From NCBI GenBank assembly GCA_002238485.1, contig MPMG01000015.1, positions 27,172-91,171 on the forward strand: DNA of 64,000 bases, written 5' to 3'. Below, in pieces: positions 38,419-45,750 of this stretch. The translations under genes and the position numbers were made by a program. Under the pieces are notes generated by a model. The model made no database searches and was not told the origin of the DNA. It was given only the letters and a program-made list of their open reading frames with translations. Positions within the stretch are counted from its first letter, which is position 1; each line of letters starts with the position of its first letter. This DNA is from Chloroflexi bacterium bin20 (GTDB lineage Bacteria; Chloroflexota; Anaerolineae; Aggregatilineales; Phototrophicaceae).

Positions 38419-39111
38419 CTAGGCGCCGACCCGTCTGAGGTAGCGTCTGTTCACCTTCCAGACGTGATAGCAAGTCCAGAGATCCAGATTACGCGTCAGA
38501 TAGGGTTCAACATGGTTTGGACGCGGATAGTCGTTCCATTTCTTCGCCCATATCTTCGCACTACTCTGGCATTTTTTAAGCGCCCCCTTCGCGTTACCCT
38601 TGAAGGAAATAACGAATAAGCTCTCCCGCCGCTGCCGCTCAGGACCCTTGCGTTCGCCAGCCACGCAGTAGTACATGGTTAAGGAGGGGTCAGTTGATCG
38701 AACCTCGGCAATCTCCTCGTTCAAATTCAATTCGCAGATCTCCATTGCCTTCCGCCCATTCTTGGCGAATGCCGAGCCAGGTATGTCTGAATCGCCGAAT
38801 CCAAAGTCGTCGTCTCCATTTGCAGGATGCACATCGCATTTCTCATTGATATAGATCTTATGTATGCCCGAGAGGAAATTGCTCGCGGGAACGATGACAT
38901 AGTAGGGATCGTCTAAGAGCTTGTAGTATTCTCCGTTCCAGCTATCTTCATCCCTGAAATATTCGAATCCAGTGCAGCCGGCCGCATGCGCCGCCGGAAC
39001 AGCCAGCGCCAGCAGAGCCGCGAAAACCAGCAGCATGATAACCCGAGATGCGCTGGGGCAGCATAGCGCGGCGAGCCGGTCCAGATTTTGTCGCCCTTCA
39101 AAGTTAAACAT
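38419..39111 (-). CDS. Secreted six-cysteine protein, array copy 5
   Basis: At 230 residues this is the longest copy. The variable segment after AGC is acidic and aromatic (FEYFRDEDSWNGEYYKLLDD), and a second acidic stretch follows the second cysteine (HPANGDDDFGFGDSDIP). Conserved blocks VPASNFLSGIHKIYINEKC, FAKNGRKAMEICELNLNEE, GERKGPERQRRESLF and KGNAKGALKKC are all present, as are the six cysteines. It ends WKVNRRYLRRVGA. AAAGGAG precedes the ATG at 39111. Confidence 0.8.
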   Translation of the reverse strand: MFNFEGRQNLDRLAALCCPSASRVIMLLVFAALLALAVPAAHAAGCTGFEYFRDEDSWNGEYYKLLDDPYYVIVPASNFLSGIHKIYINEKCDVHPANGDDDFGFGDSDIPGSAFAKNGRKAMEICELNLNEEIAEVRSTDPSLTMYYCVAGERKGPERQRRESLFVISFKGNAKGALKKCQSSAKIWAKKWNDYPRPNHVEPYLTRNLDLWTCYHVWKVNRRYLRRVGA

Positions 39112-39243
39112 TGATCCACTCCTTTGGCGCGCGGTTGGCGATCTCGGCGCTGGCGCTTTTCCGAAAGTACGCCTCGTCCCGCGCTATCTTTTGCGATTGA
39201 TAGAATGCCAGCTTTTTATTGCGTATTGCCCCCGGCGCTGCTA

Positions 39244-39921
39244 CTAGGCGCCGACCCGCTTCAGGTAGCGTTTGTTCACCTTCCAGACGTGATAGCAAAA
39301 CCAGTGATCTTTCGCAGGGTGTGGCGGATCGGGTTCAACGAGGTTTGGGCGCGGATAGCCGTTCCATCTCTTCGCAATCCTCCGGCATTCTTTAAGCGCC
39401 CCCTTCGCGTTACCCTTGAAGGAAAAACCGAATAAGATCTGCCGCCGCTGCCGCTCGGGACCCTTGCGTTCGCCAAGCTTGCAGTAGAACCACGGGAACC
39501 CACGCGACAACCGCCTGACTTCGGCAACTGTTTGATCCATTTGGGTTTCGCAGATCTCCATTGCCTTCCTTCCATTCTTGGCGAATGCTGAGCCGCGACT
39601 AAAGGTTTCTTTTCCGTCAGGATGAACTCCGAACTTTGCAAACACATCCTTGTATCCATGATCAATTGCCGGCTTATCGCATTGGTCATCAATATACATG
39701 GTATGCTTGCCGGACAAAAAATTATTCGCGGGAACCTTTACATAGAAGGGTTCTGACGGCTTCGTCCAAAAATCGAATGCGGTGCAGCCAGCCGCATGCG
39801 CCGCCGGAGCAGCCAGCGCCAGCAGAGCCGACAAGATCAGCAGCATGATGACCCGAGAGGCAATGGTGGGATAAGGCAGAGCCAGCCAGTCCAGATTTTG
39901 TCGTCCTTCAAAGTTAAACAT
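39244..39921 (-). CDS. Secreted six-cysteine protein, array copy 6
   Basis: This 225-residue paralogue is the most upstream complete copy. The mature part starts AGCTAFDFWTKPSEPFYVKV. The second-cysteine block is altered to YIDDQCDKPAIDHGYKDVFA, while FAKNGRKAMEICETQMDQTV, GERKGPERQRRQILFGF and WKVNKRYLKRVGA are kept, with all six cysteines. The upstream spacer (39922-40050) has the same layout as in the other copies, with AAAGGAG before the ATG. Confidence 0.8.
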   Translation of the reverse strand: MFNFEGRQNLDWLALPYPTIASRVIMLLILSALLALAAPAAHAAGCTAFDFWTKPSEPFYVKVPANNFLSGKHTMYIDDQCDKPAIDHGYKDVFAKFGVHPDGKETFSRGSAFAKNGRKAMEICETQMDQTVAEVRRLSRGFPWFYCKLGERKGPERQRRQILFGFSFKGNAKGALKECRRIAKRWNGYPRPNLVEPDPPHPAKDHWFCYHVWKVNKRYLKRVGA

Positions 39922-40050
39922 TGATCCACTCCTTTGGCGCGCGGTCGGCGATCTCGGCGCTGGCGCTTATTTGAAAGAACCAGTCCGTTCCGCGCTTTCT
40001 CATTTGCCTGCGATAAAATGTCAGCTTTTTATTGCGTACTGGCTCTGCTA

Positions 40051-40092
40051 CTAGGCCCCGACCCGCTTTAGGTAGCGTTTGTTCACCTTCCA
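40051..40092 (-). pseudogene. Secreted six-cysteine protein, copy 7, only last 13 codons present
   Basis: The minus strand encodes WKVNKRYLKRVGA and a stop, identical in protein to the end of copy 6, and is preceded by the normal spacer. Similarity stops abruptly at 40092/40093, where adapter-like sequence begins. The truncation is probably an assembly break, not a real deletion, so further copies may exist. Confidence 0.75.
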
Positions 40093-40223
40093 TTATGGAT
40101 CTGATCGGAAGAGAGAGGCGAAAATCAAGTGAAGAGGTGTTAGTACGAGCTATTACGGGAGGGGGGGGGGGGGGGGGGGGGTGGGGTGGGGGGCGTGGGG
40201 GAGAGGGGCGGGTGGGGGTGGGA
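40093..40223. other. Chimeric junction: sequencing-adapter core followed by poly-G
   Basis: Bases 40103-40113 read GATCGGAAGAG, the invariant core of Illumina TruSeq adapters. The next 45 bases include GAAGAGGTGTTAGTACGAG, which loosely follows the adapter continuation (AAAGAGTGTAGATCTCGG). From 40158 the sequence is nearly pure G to about 40223. Adapter read-through followed by dark cycles called as G explains this order. Confidence 0.8.
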
Positions 40224-40415
40224 TGTGTGTTCTAGCGGTCGATGGAGAAAGCGGCGACCTTCCCTTCGCGCCAAGAAACTCAACTGGCTTCATTGCCAAA
40301 CCACCTTTTCAGATTGTTGCGCTATGGGAGCTTAACCGAATTGCTGGCTGCTGTCAAATTCGGGTTTAGGGGGGAGTGTAGAACTTGCTGGATTAAGACC
40401 CCCCCCCCCCCCCCC
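40224..40415. other. Orphan ~175-bp fragment ending in a poly-C block
   Basis: This stretch lies between the poly-G block and a run of 17 C (40399-40415). I see no gene in it. Its last part, GTTTAGGGGGGAGTGTAGAA followed by CTTGCTGG, resembles a degraded TruSeq adapter tail (GTGTAGGGAAAGAGTGTAGA). It may be unrelated sequence bridged into the contig. Confidence 0.5.
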
Positions 40416-40495
40416 TCAGTTCTCCCGAAAAGTCGGGGGGAGGCAACGGCGCGCGCGGATTTCTACGCATGTCGGGGGATGGGGAAAGCCCAACA
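40416..40495. repeat. Dispersed intergenic repeat family A, forward copy
   Basis: TCAGTTCTCCCGAAAAGTCG, then GGGGGGAGGCAACGG, a GCGCGCGGATTT core and GTCGGGGGATGGGGAAAG: the best-preserved copy with that at 8067. It lies 87 bases upstream of fdhF. The rest of the gap to 40581 shows only an AGGAGG ribosome site at the end. Confidence 0.65.
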
Positions 40496-40581
40496 TACAC
40501 GAAATAGACACTCCCAAATCACGCCAGCTGTGTTCCCCTGCGACAAATCTGGCATACAATACTGTAACCAGGAGGTTTGCC

Positions 40582-42723
40582 ATGACACCGCTCCAACCCG
40601 ACTCCACCGTGCGCACGACCTGCCCGTACTGCGGCGTTGGCTGCCAGATGAAGCTGCACATCACGCAAGGGCAGATAACTCGCGTCGAAGCGCCATTCGA
40701 TGCCGCGCCCAATTATGGCAATCTCTGTGTAAAAGGGCGCTTTGGACTGGACTTCGCCACACACCCGCGCCGCTTGCAGACACCGCTCATCCGCGATGGG
40801 GCCCCCGGCAATTTCCGCGCGGCCAGCTGGGACGAAGCGCTGGATTTCATCAGCCAGCGACTTTCGCGCCTCGTTCGCGAGCATGGCGGCGACAGCATCG
40901 CCACCTACGCCTGCGCCAAAGCCACCAACGAAGACAATTTCGTCTTTCAAAAATGGGTGCGGGCTGTGTTGGGCACCAATAATATCGATCACTGCGCGCG
41001 TCTTTGTCATGCCGGCAGCGTCACCGGCTTGCAGCTGGCGATCGGCTCCAGCGCCATGAGCAACAGCATTGCCGAGATGGAGGATTTGGATACGTTCATC
41101 GTCACCGGCAGCAACACCACCGAAACGCATCCGGTCATCAGCTTGTTTTTGAAGAAAGCAGTGCGCAAAAATGGCGCGAAGCTCATCGTCATCGACCCAC
41201 GCCAGATCGAGCTGACCGAGTTTGCAACGTTGTGGCTGCGTCAAAAGCCGGGCACAGATGTGGCGGTTTTTCAGGCGATGGCCAATGTCATCGTCAGCGA
41301 AAACCTCTTCAATCCCGCCTTTATCGAAGCGCGCACCGAGGGATTCGAAGACTACATCGAGTCGCTGGAGTATTGCAGTCCCGAATGGGCGGAGCAGATC
41401 AGTGGCGTGCCAGCCGATGACATCCGCCGCGCCGCGCGCCTGTATGCCACTGCCGAGCGCGCCGCCTTTTATTGGGGCATGGGCATCAGCCAGAGCACGC
41501 ATGGCACAGACAATGCCCTGTCGCTGACCAATTTGGCCTTGATGTGCGGGCATGCCGGCAAGCCCGGCACCGGCTTGAACCCCCTGCGCGGGCAGAACAA
41601 TGTGCAAGGCTGCAGCGATAGTGGCGGCTTGCCCAATGTCTTCACGGCTTATCAATCTGTCGCCGACCCCGTCATTCGCAGCAAGTTCGAAGCCGAATGG
41701 CGCGCCAGCCTCAACCCCGTGCCCGGCCTGACCGTGACCGAAATGGTCGATGGCGCGCTGCTGGGGCAGATCAAAGCCATGATCGTCATGGGCGAAAATC
41801 CCATGATGAGCGAGCCAAACCTCTCTCACGCGCAGCACGCCCTGGAAGCGCTCGATCTGCTGGTCTGCATCGATATCTTCATGAACGAAACGGGCGAGAT
41901 GGCGGATGTGATTCTGCCTTCTGCCAGCTTTGCCGAAAAAGACGGCACATTCACCAACAGCGATCGGCGTGTACAGCGAGTGCGCCAGGCTTTGCCCGCG
42001 GTGGGAGAATCGCTGCCCGACTGGCAGATCATCTGCGCGCTGGCAAAACGGATGGAATCGCAGTTGGATGTCGAAAGCAGCGCCGGCTTCGACTATGCGG
42101 ACGCAGAAGCTATCTGGGAAGAGATGCGCCGCCTCACGCCCGATTTCGCTGGCATTACCTACGCCAGGCTGGATGACGAGGGCGGCGTGCATTGGCCTTG
42201 CCCCAGCGCCGAGCATCCCGGCACGCCCTACCTCTTTGAAGATGACTTCCCGCGTGGCAAAGGCAAATTCTGGGAGCTGGAATACGGCACAGACAGCGAA
42301 ACCCCCGATGACGAATATCCCTGGCATTTGACGACCGGGCGCGTGCTTTTTCATTGGCATGGCGGCACGATGACGCGCAGCTCGCGGCTGGAAGAAGCCT
42401 TCCCCGTGCCTGTCGTGGAGATGCATCCGCAAGACGCCGGCGCGCTGCAAGTGGTATCGGGCGACTGGCTGCGCATCACATCGCGGCGGGGCAGCGTCGA
42501 ATGCCAGGTGATGGTCACTGGACGCTCGCCAACCGGCACGGTCTTTTTGCCATTCCACTTCGTTGAGGCGGCGGCCAACCTGCTGACGCTGGACAAGGTC
42601 GACCCGCGCGCCAAAATCCCCGATTTCAAGATGGCGGCGGTCAAGCTGGAAAAAGTGGCGCGGGCCCCCACAGCGCTGGAAGAGCAAGGCGCAATCAAAG
42701 ATCCAACGCGCTATGTGCATTAG
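40582..42723 (+). CDS. fdhF: Formate dehydrogenase catalytic subunit (molybdopterin, cysteine form)
   Basis: This 713-residue protein is almost the same length as E. coli FdhF. Cys14, Cys17, Cys21 and Cys49 (CPYCGVGC...NLCVKG) bind one [4Fe-4S] cluster. ARLCHAGSVTGL places Cys142 where FdhF has selenocysteine, so this is the Cys enzyme. Bis-MGD contacts include GSNTTETHPV and LMCGHAGKPGTGLNPLRGQNNVQG, and the C-terminal molybdopterin domain begins near 575 (PWHLTTGRVLFHWHGG). It should oxidise formate, passing electrons to the ferredoxin and NuoE/F-like subunits encoded downstream. A strong AGGAGG precedes the ATG. It is the first gene of the operon. Confidence 0.95.
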   Translation: MTPLQPDSTVRTTCPYCGVGCQMKLHITQGQITRVEAPFDAAPNYGNLCVKGRFGLDFATHPRRLQTPLIRDGAPGNFRAASWDEALDFISQRLSRLVREHGGDSIATYACAKATNEDNFVFQKWVRAVLGTNNIDHCARLCHAGSVTGLQLAIGSSAMSNSIAEMEDLDTFIVTGSNTTETHPVISLFLKKAVRKNGAKLIVIDPRQIELTEFATLWLRQKPGTDVAVFQAMANVIVSENLFNPAFIEARTEGFEDYIESLEYCSPEWAEQISGVPADDIRRAARLYATAERAAFYWGMGISQSTHGTDNALSLTNLALMCGHAGKPGTGLNPLRGQNNVQGCSDSGGLPNVFTAYQSVADPVIRSKFEAEWRASLNPVPGLTVTEMVDGALLGQIKAMIVMGENPMMSEPNLSHAQHALEALDLLVCIDIFMNETGEMADVILPSASFAEKDGTFTNSDRRVQRVRQALPAVGESLPDWQIICALAKRMESQLDVESSAGFDYADAEAIWEEMRRLTPDFAGITYARLDDEGGVHWPCPSAEHPGTPYLFEDDFPRGKGKFWELEYGTDSETPDDEYPWHLTTGRVLFHWHGGTMTRSSRLEEAFPVPVVEMHPQDAGALQVVSGDWLRITSRRGSVECQVMVTGRSPTGTVFLPFHFVEAAANLLTLDKVDPRAKIPDFKMAAVKLEKVARAPTALEEQGAIKDPTRYVH

Positions 42724-42801
42724 GGTTGTTCCCGACCTAATCCTGTATCATTCCTATGCACAGTTGCTCGTGTTATGATGGGGACACTGGGAGTTGCCGT
42801 C

Positions 42802-43113
42802 ATGAGCGAGCAAATAGCCACAACACTTCCAATAGACAGAATCCGCGCCTACTGCGAGGGGCAGCCAATAAGCCGGCTGTCGGTGTTTGGATCGGCAGTC
42901 CGCAACGAACTGACGCCGGAGAGCGATATTGATTTTCTGGTTGAATATTTGCCAAGGGCCCGAGTCAGCTTGTTTGATATGGGCGGGCATCTAATGGACT
43001 TTCAGGACATCGTCGGACGCAAAGTGGATCTGGTCACGCCGAAAGGTTTGTGCCCTTACATCCGCGACGAAGTGCTGGACGACGCGAGGCTAATCTATGC
43101 GAAGGAGTCGTGA
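42802..43113 (+). CDS. mntA: MntA-type nucleotidyltransferase antitoxin
   Basis: This 103-residue minimal nucleotidyltransferase has Gly30-Ser31 and Asp42-x-Asp44 in LSVFGSAVRNELTPESDIDF, the GSx10DxD signature of MNT antitoxins that AMPylate their HEPN toxin. GRKVDLVTPKGL supplies the third acidic residue. The ATG at 42802 follows GGGAG at good spacing; ATGs at 42775 and 42778 are less likely. It overlaps hepT by 17 bases. It lies 78 bases after fdhF, in the same direction. Confidence 0.88.
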   Translation: MSEQIATTLPIDRIRAYCEGQPISRLSVFGSAVRNELTPESDIDFLVEYLPRARVSLFDMGGHLMDFQDIVGRKVDLVTPKGLCPYIRDEVLDDARLIYAKES

Positions 43114-43462
43114 GCGGGACCGAGTACATCTGCTGCGTATGCGCGATGCAGCCCAGTACGCGCAGCAATTCGCCGCTGGCCGCGAGATCGTGGAGCTGGA
43201 CTCCGACATCCAGTTTCGAATGGCTCTGGTGAAAGCCGTCGAGCTAGTCGGCGAATCAGCCAGCCGCACCTCCGATGAATTGCGCACCCAGCAGCCTCAA
43301 TTACCGTGGACGAAAATGATTGGCATGCGAAATATCCTGGTGCATAACTATTGGGCAACCGAGCAGGACGAGTTTTGGGATACCGTGCAAAGCCACATTC
43401 CAGCGCTCATCACCGAACTAGAGCGCCTAATCGAATTGGAAGACAAGCGGCGCCAGACATGA
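43097..43462 (+). CDS. hepT: HepT-type HEPN toxin (DUF86)
   Basis: This 121-residue helical protein carries the HEPN RNase motif Arg78-x4-His83-x-Tyr85 (MRNILVHNYW). The Tyr is the residue AMPylated by MntA in characterised HepT/MntA pairs. ALVKAVELVGESASR is the usual second helix. The toxin is expected to cut RNA when unmodified. Its stop codon overlaps the mobA start (ATGA), so this toxin-antitoxin pair is translationally coupled to a molybdenum-cofactor gene, which is unusual. Confidence 0.9.
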   Translation: MRRSRERDRVHLLRMRDAAQYAQQFAAGREIVELDSDIQFRMALVKAVELVGESASRTSDELRTQQPQLPWTKMIGMRNILVHNYWATEQDEFWDTVQSHIPALITELERLIELEDKRRQT

Positions 43463-44079
43463 GCGCGCGCCCTGTCCCCTTCTCACTCGCCATCATCGCG
43501 GGCGGGCAGAGCCGGCGCATGGGGCGCGACAAAGCCTTCGTGCAGCTCGGCGGCAAAGCTCTGATCGAGCATGTCATTGAGCGCACTGCCGATCTGGGAC
43601 AAGCAGAGACCCTGCTCATTACCAACAGTCCCACCGCCTATGCCCACTTGCAGCTGCCCATGCACGGCGATGCGCTGCCCGGCAAGGGTTCGCTCGGCGG
43701 GATATACACGGCGCTGTTCGCGGCGAAGAGCGAGTTTGTGCTCGTCTTGGCATGTGATATGCCCTTCGTCAAAAGCAGCCTCCTCCGATACATGATTGAG
43801 CAAATTGATGATGACTGCGACATCGTCGTGCCGCGCGTGGACGGCTATCCACAGGGCATACACGCCATCTATCGCAAGACCTGTTTGCAGCCCATCCGCG
43901 AGCAGCTGCTGCGAGACCGACTCAAAATCATCGGCTTTTATCCGGCTGTTCGCGTTACTTATCTTGACGAAGCCGATTATGCCGCCCACGATCCTCTGGC
44001 ACAGTCTTTCACCAACCTCAATACACCAACCGAGCTGGAAGAGGCGCAGCTGCAGCTGGCGGAAGGGCTGGCGCTATGA
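43459..44079 (+). CDS. mobA: Molybdenum cofactor guanylyltransferase
   Basis: This 206-residue enzyme attaches GMP to molybdopterin to make the MGD cofactor needed by FdhF. The N-terminal LAIIAGGQSRRMGRDKAFVQ is the nucleotide-binding signature, with VLACDMPFVKSSLL holding the metal Asp, and a C-terminal FTNLNTPTELEEA ending typical of MobA. It is start-stop overlapped with hepT before it and with the NuoE/F fusion after it. Its location inside the operon ties cofactor supply to enzyme synthesis. Confidence 0.93.
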   Translation: MSARPVPFSLAIIAGGQSRRMGRDKAFVQLGGKALIEHVIERTADLGQAETLLITNSPTAYAHLQLPMHGDALPGKGSLGGIYTALFAAKSEFVLVLACDMPFVKSSLLRYMIEQIDDDCDIVVPRVDGYPQGIHAIYRKTCLQPIREQLLRDRLKIIGFYPAVRVTYLDEADYAAHDPLAQSFTNLNTPTELEEAQLQLAEGLAL

Positions 44080-45746
44080 ATGGCGACATCACGGACATTT
44101 GCGCGCGCTATCAAGGGCGCGGTCGCGAGGCGCTGCTGCCGATTTTGTGGGATGTACAGACAGCGCTGGGCAGCATCAGCCCCGCGCAGGTGCACAGCAT
44201 CTCGCACACGCTGCGCATCCCCGAAGCGGACATCTTCGGCGTCATCGGCTTTTATACGCTTTTCCACGATCAGCCGACCGGGCGGCGCATCATCCGCGTC
44301 TGCACCGATCCCAGTTGCGCCTTGGCCGATGCCGATGCTGTGCTGCATGAAGTCTGCGCGCGGCTGGATATCGAGCCGGGCGAAACAACCGCAGATGGCG
44401 AAACCACAATCGAGCACTCACCCTGCCTGGGCTTATGCGATGTTGGGCCGGCGGCGCTGGTCAGCGCGCGTGGCCAGTCCGACCGCGCATTGGCGCATGC
44501 GAGCGCTGCTTCGCTGCTGGACGACTGGACGGGCGACTATTTCACCCCCGCTGGCGATGAAAACTCGGTCTTGCTGGATGGCAGCCTGACGAGCGCGCCA
44601 CAACGCCTGGCGGAATACGGAGACTATGCGGCTTTGCGGCACGCCAAAACGCAAAGCCCCGACCAGCTCATCGCCGAGGTCGAGGCTTCGGGCTTGATCG
44701 GTCGCGGCGGAGCGGCCTTCCCCACCGGGCTGAAATGGAAATTCACCCGTGCCGCAGAAGGCGCGCCCAAATATGTCGTTTGCAACGCCGACGAAAGCGA
44801 ACCAGGCACATTCAAAGACCGCGTGCTGATGGAGCATCGTCCGCACCTGCTGCTGGAAGGCATCGCTTTGGCTGCTTATGCTGTGGGCACAAATCACGCC
44901 CTCATTTTTATCCGCGGCGAATACCCCAAAGCCACGCAGATCTTGCACGACGCCATCGCCGAAGCAGATGCGGCAGGCCTGCTGGATGGCTTGACGATCG
45001 AAGTGCGGCGTGGGGCGGGCGCATACATCTGTGGTGAAGAGACAGCGCTCTTCGAAGCCGTTGAAGGCAAGCGCGGTTTCCCCCGCATGAAACCTCCCTA
45101 CCCGACCACATTTGGTTTGTTTGGCAAGCCCACCGCCGTCAACAATGTCGAGACGCTCTGCGCGGCGCCGCCCATCATCTCGCGTGGCGCCGCCTGGTTT
45201 CGCAGCGTTGGCACAGCTGGCAGCGCAGGACCCAAGCTGGTATCGGCCAGCGGCCATGTGGCACGTCCCGGCGTCTACGAGATCGCGCCAGGCATCACCT
45301 TGCGTACCTTCCTGGAGCGGCAGTGTGGCGGCGTCATCGGCAAATTGCAAACTGTCCTCATGGGCGGCGCGGCTGGCACTTTCTTGCTGCCAGGTGAGAT
45401 CGATGTGCGGCTGACATTTGAAGACCTGCGCGAGGCGGACGGCACCTTCGGCAGCGGCGCGATCATGGTCTTCAACGACACGGTCGATCTGCGCGATATG
45501 CTGCTGCGGCTGGGTCGCTTTTTCCAACATGAAAGCTGTGGCAAATGCTTCCCTTGCCAACTGGGCACACAGCGCCAGGTGGAGATACTGGAGCGCCTGG
45601 ATGCGCCGCTGCCGGGCGACTGCGATCGCCTGCGCGATATCGGCATGACGATGACCGAAGCCAGCATCTGCGGCTTGGGGCACACGGCTGCACTAGCGGT
45701 GATGAGCGCACTGGAGAAGTTTCCGGGGCTGTTTGAAGGGGAGTAG
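44076..45746 (+). CDS. fdhB: Formate dehydrogenase diaphorase subunit, NuoE-NuoF fusion
   Basis: This 556-residue protein joins two complex-I-like modules. Residues 1-150 are NuoE-like, with Cys76, Cys81, Cys117 and Cys121 binding a [2Fe-2S] cluster. Residues from about 175 are NuoF-like, with the FMN/NADH motif GLIGRGGAAFPTGLKW (207-222), CNADESEPGTFKDR, RGAGAYICGEETAL, and the C-terminal cluster cysteines 488, 491, 494 and 532 (ESCGKCFPC...SICGLG). It should transfer formate electrons to NAD+. The ATG overlaps the mobA stop. A gap of 4 bases separates it from the DNA methyltransferase. Confidence 0.94.
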   Translation: MNGDITDICARYQGRGREALLPILWDVQTALGSISPAQVHSISHTLRIPEADIFGVIGFYTLFHDQPTGRRIIRVCTDPSCALADADAVLHEVCARLDIEPGETTADGETTIEHSPCLGLCDVGPAALVSARGQSDRALAHASAASLLDDWTGDYFTPAGDENSVLLDGSLTSAPQRLAEYGDYAALRHAKTQSPDQLIAEVEASGLIGRGGAAFPTGLKWKFTRAAEGAPKYVVCNADESEPGTFKDRVLMEHRPHLLLEGIALAAYAVGTNHALIFIRGEYPKATQILHDAIAEADAAGLLDGLTIEVRRGAGAYICGEETALFEAVEGKRGFPRMKPPYPTTFGLFGKPTAVNNVETLCAAPPIISRGAAWFRSVGTAGSAGPKLVSASGHVARPGVYEIAPGITLRTFLERQCGGVIGKLQTVLMGGAAGTFLLPGEIDVRLTFEDLREADGTFGSGAIMVFNDTVDLRDMLLRLGRFFQHESCGKCFPCQLGTQRQVEILERLDAPLPGDCDRLRDIGMTMTEASICGLGHTAALAVMSALEKFPGLFEGE

Positions 45747-45750
45747 GGAT

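Larger units (their letters stand above)
35978..40050. repeat. Six near-identical ~125-bp spacers of the tandem array
   Basis: The spacers at 35978-36100, 36734-36859, 37532-37658, 38292-38418, 39112-39243 and 39922-40050 align almost base for base. Read on the minus strand each holds AAAAAGCTGGCATTCTATCA, the hairpin CTATC-N9-GATAG, a GGCATACTTTCGG block and CGCGCCAAAGGAGTGGATCA just before the ATG. The unit length is therefore about 760-820 bases. The spacer and signal-peptide coding parts are more alike than the mature coding parts. Each spacer may carry its own promoter, but I cannot identify -35/-10 boxes with confidence. Confidence 0.78.

Noticed and set aside
35978..40050. CRISPR-like or phage-like repeat array
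   Set aside because: The repeats are ~125-base spacers between 640-700-base genes, far too long and coding; no cas or phage genes are near.
40519..42720. A 733-codon open frame antisense to fdhF
   Set aside because: The plus strand encodes a complete FdhF with all cluster and cofactor motifs; the antisense frame has no ribosome site or recognisable domain.
44433..45683. Long minus-strand frame opposite the NuoE/F fusion
   Set aside because: GC-rich codon bias keeps antisense frames open in this genome; the plus-strand product is unmistakable.
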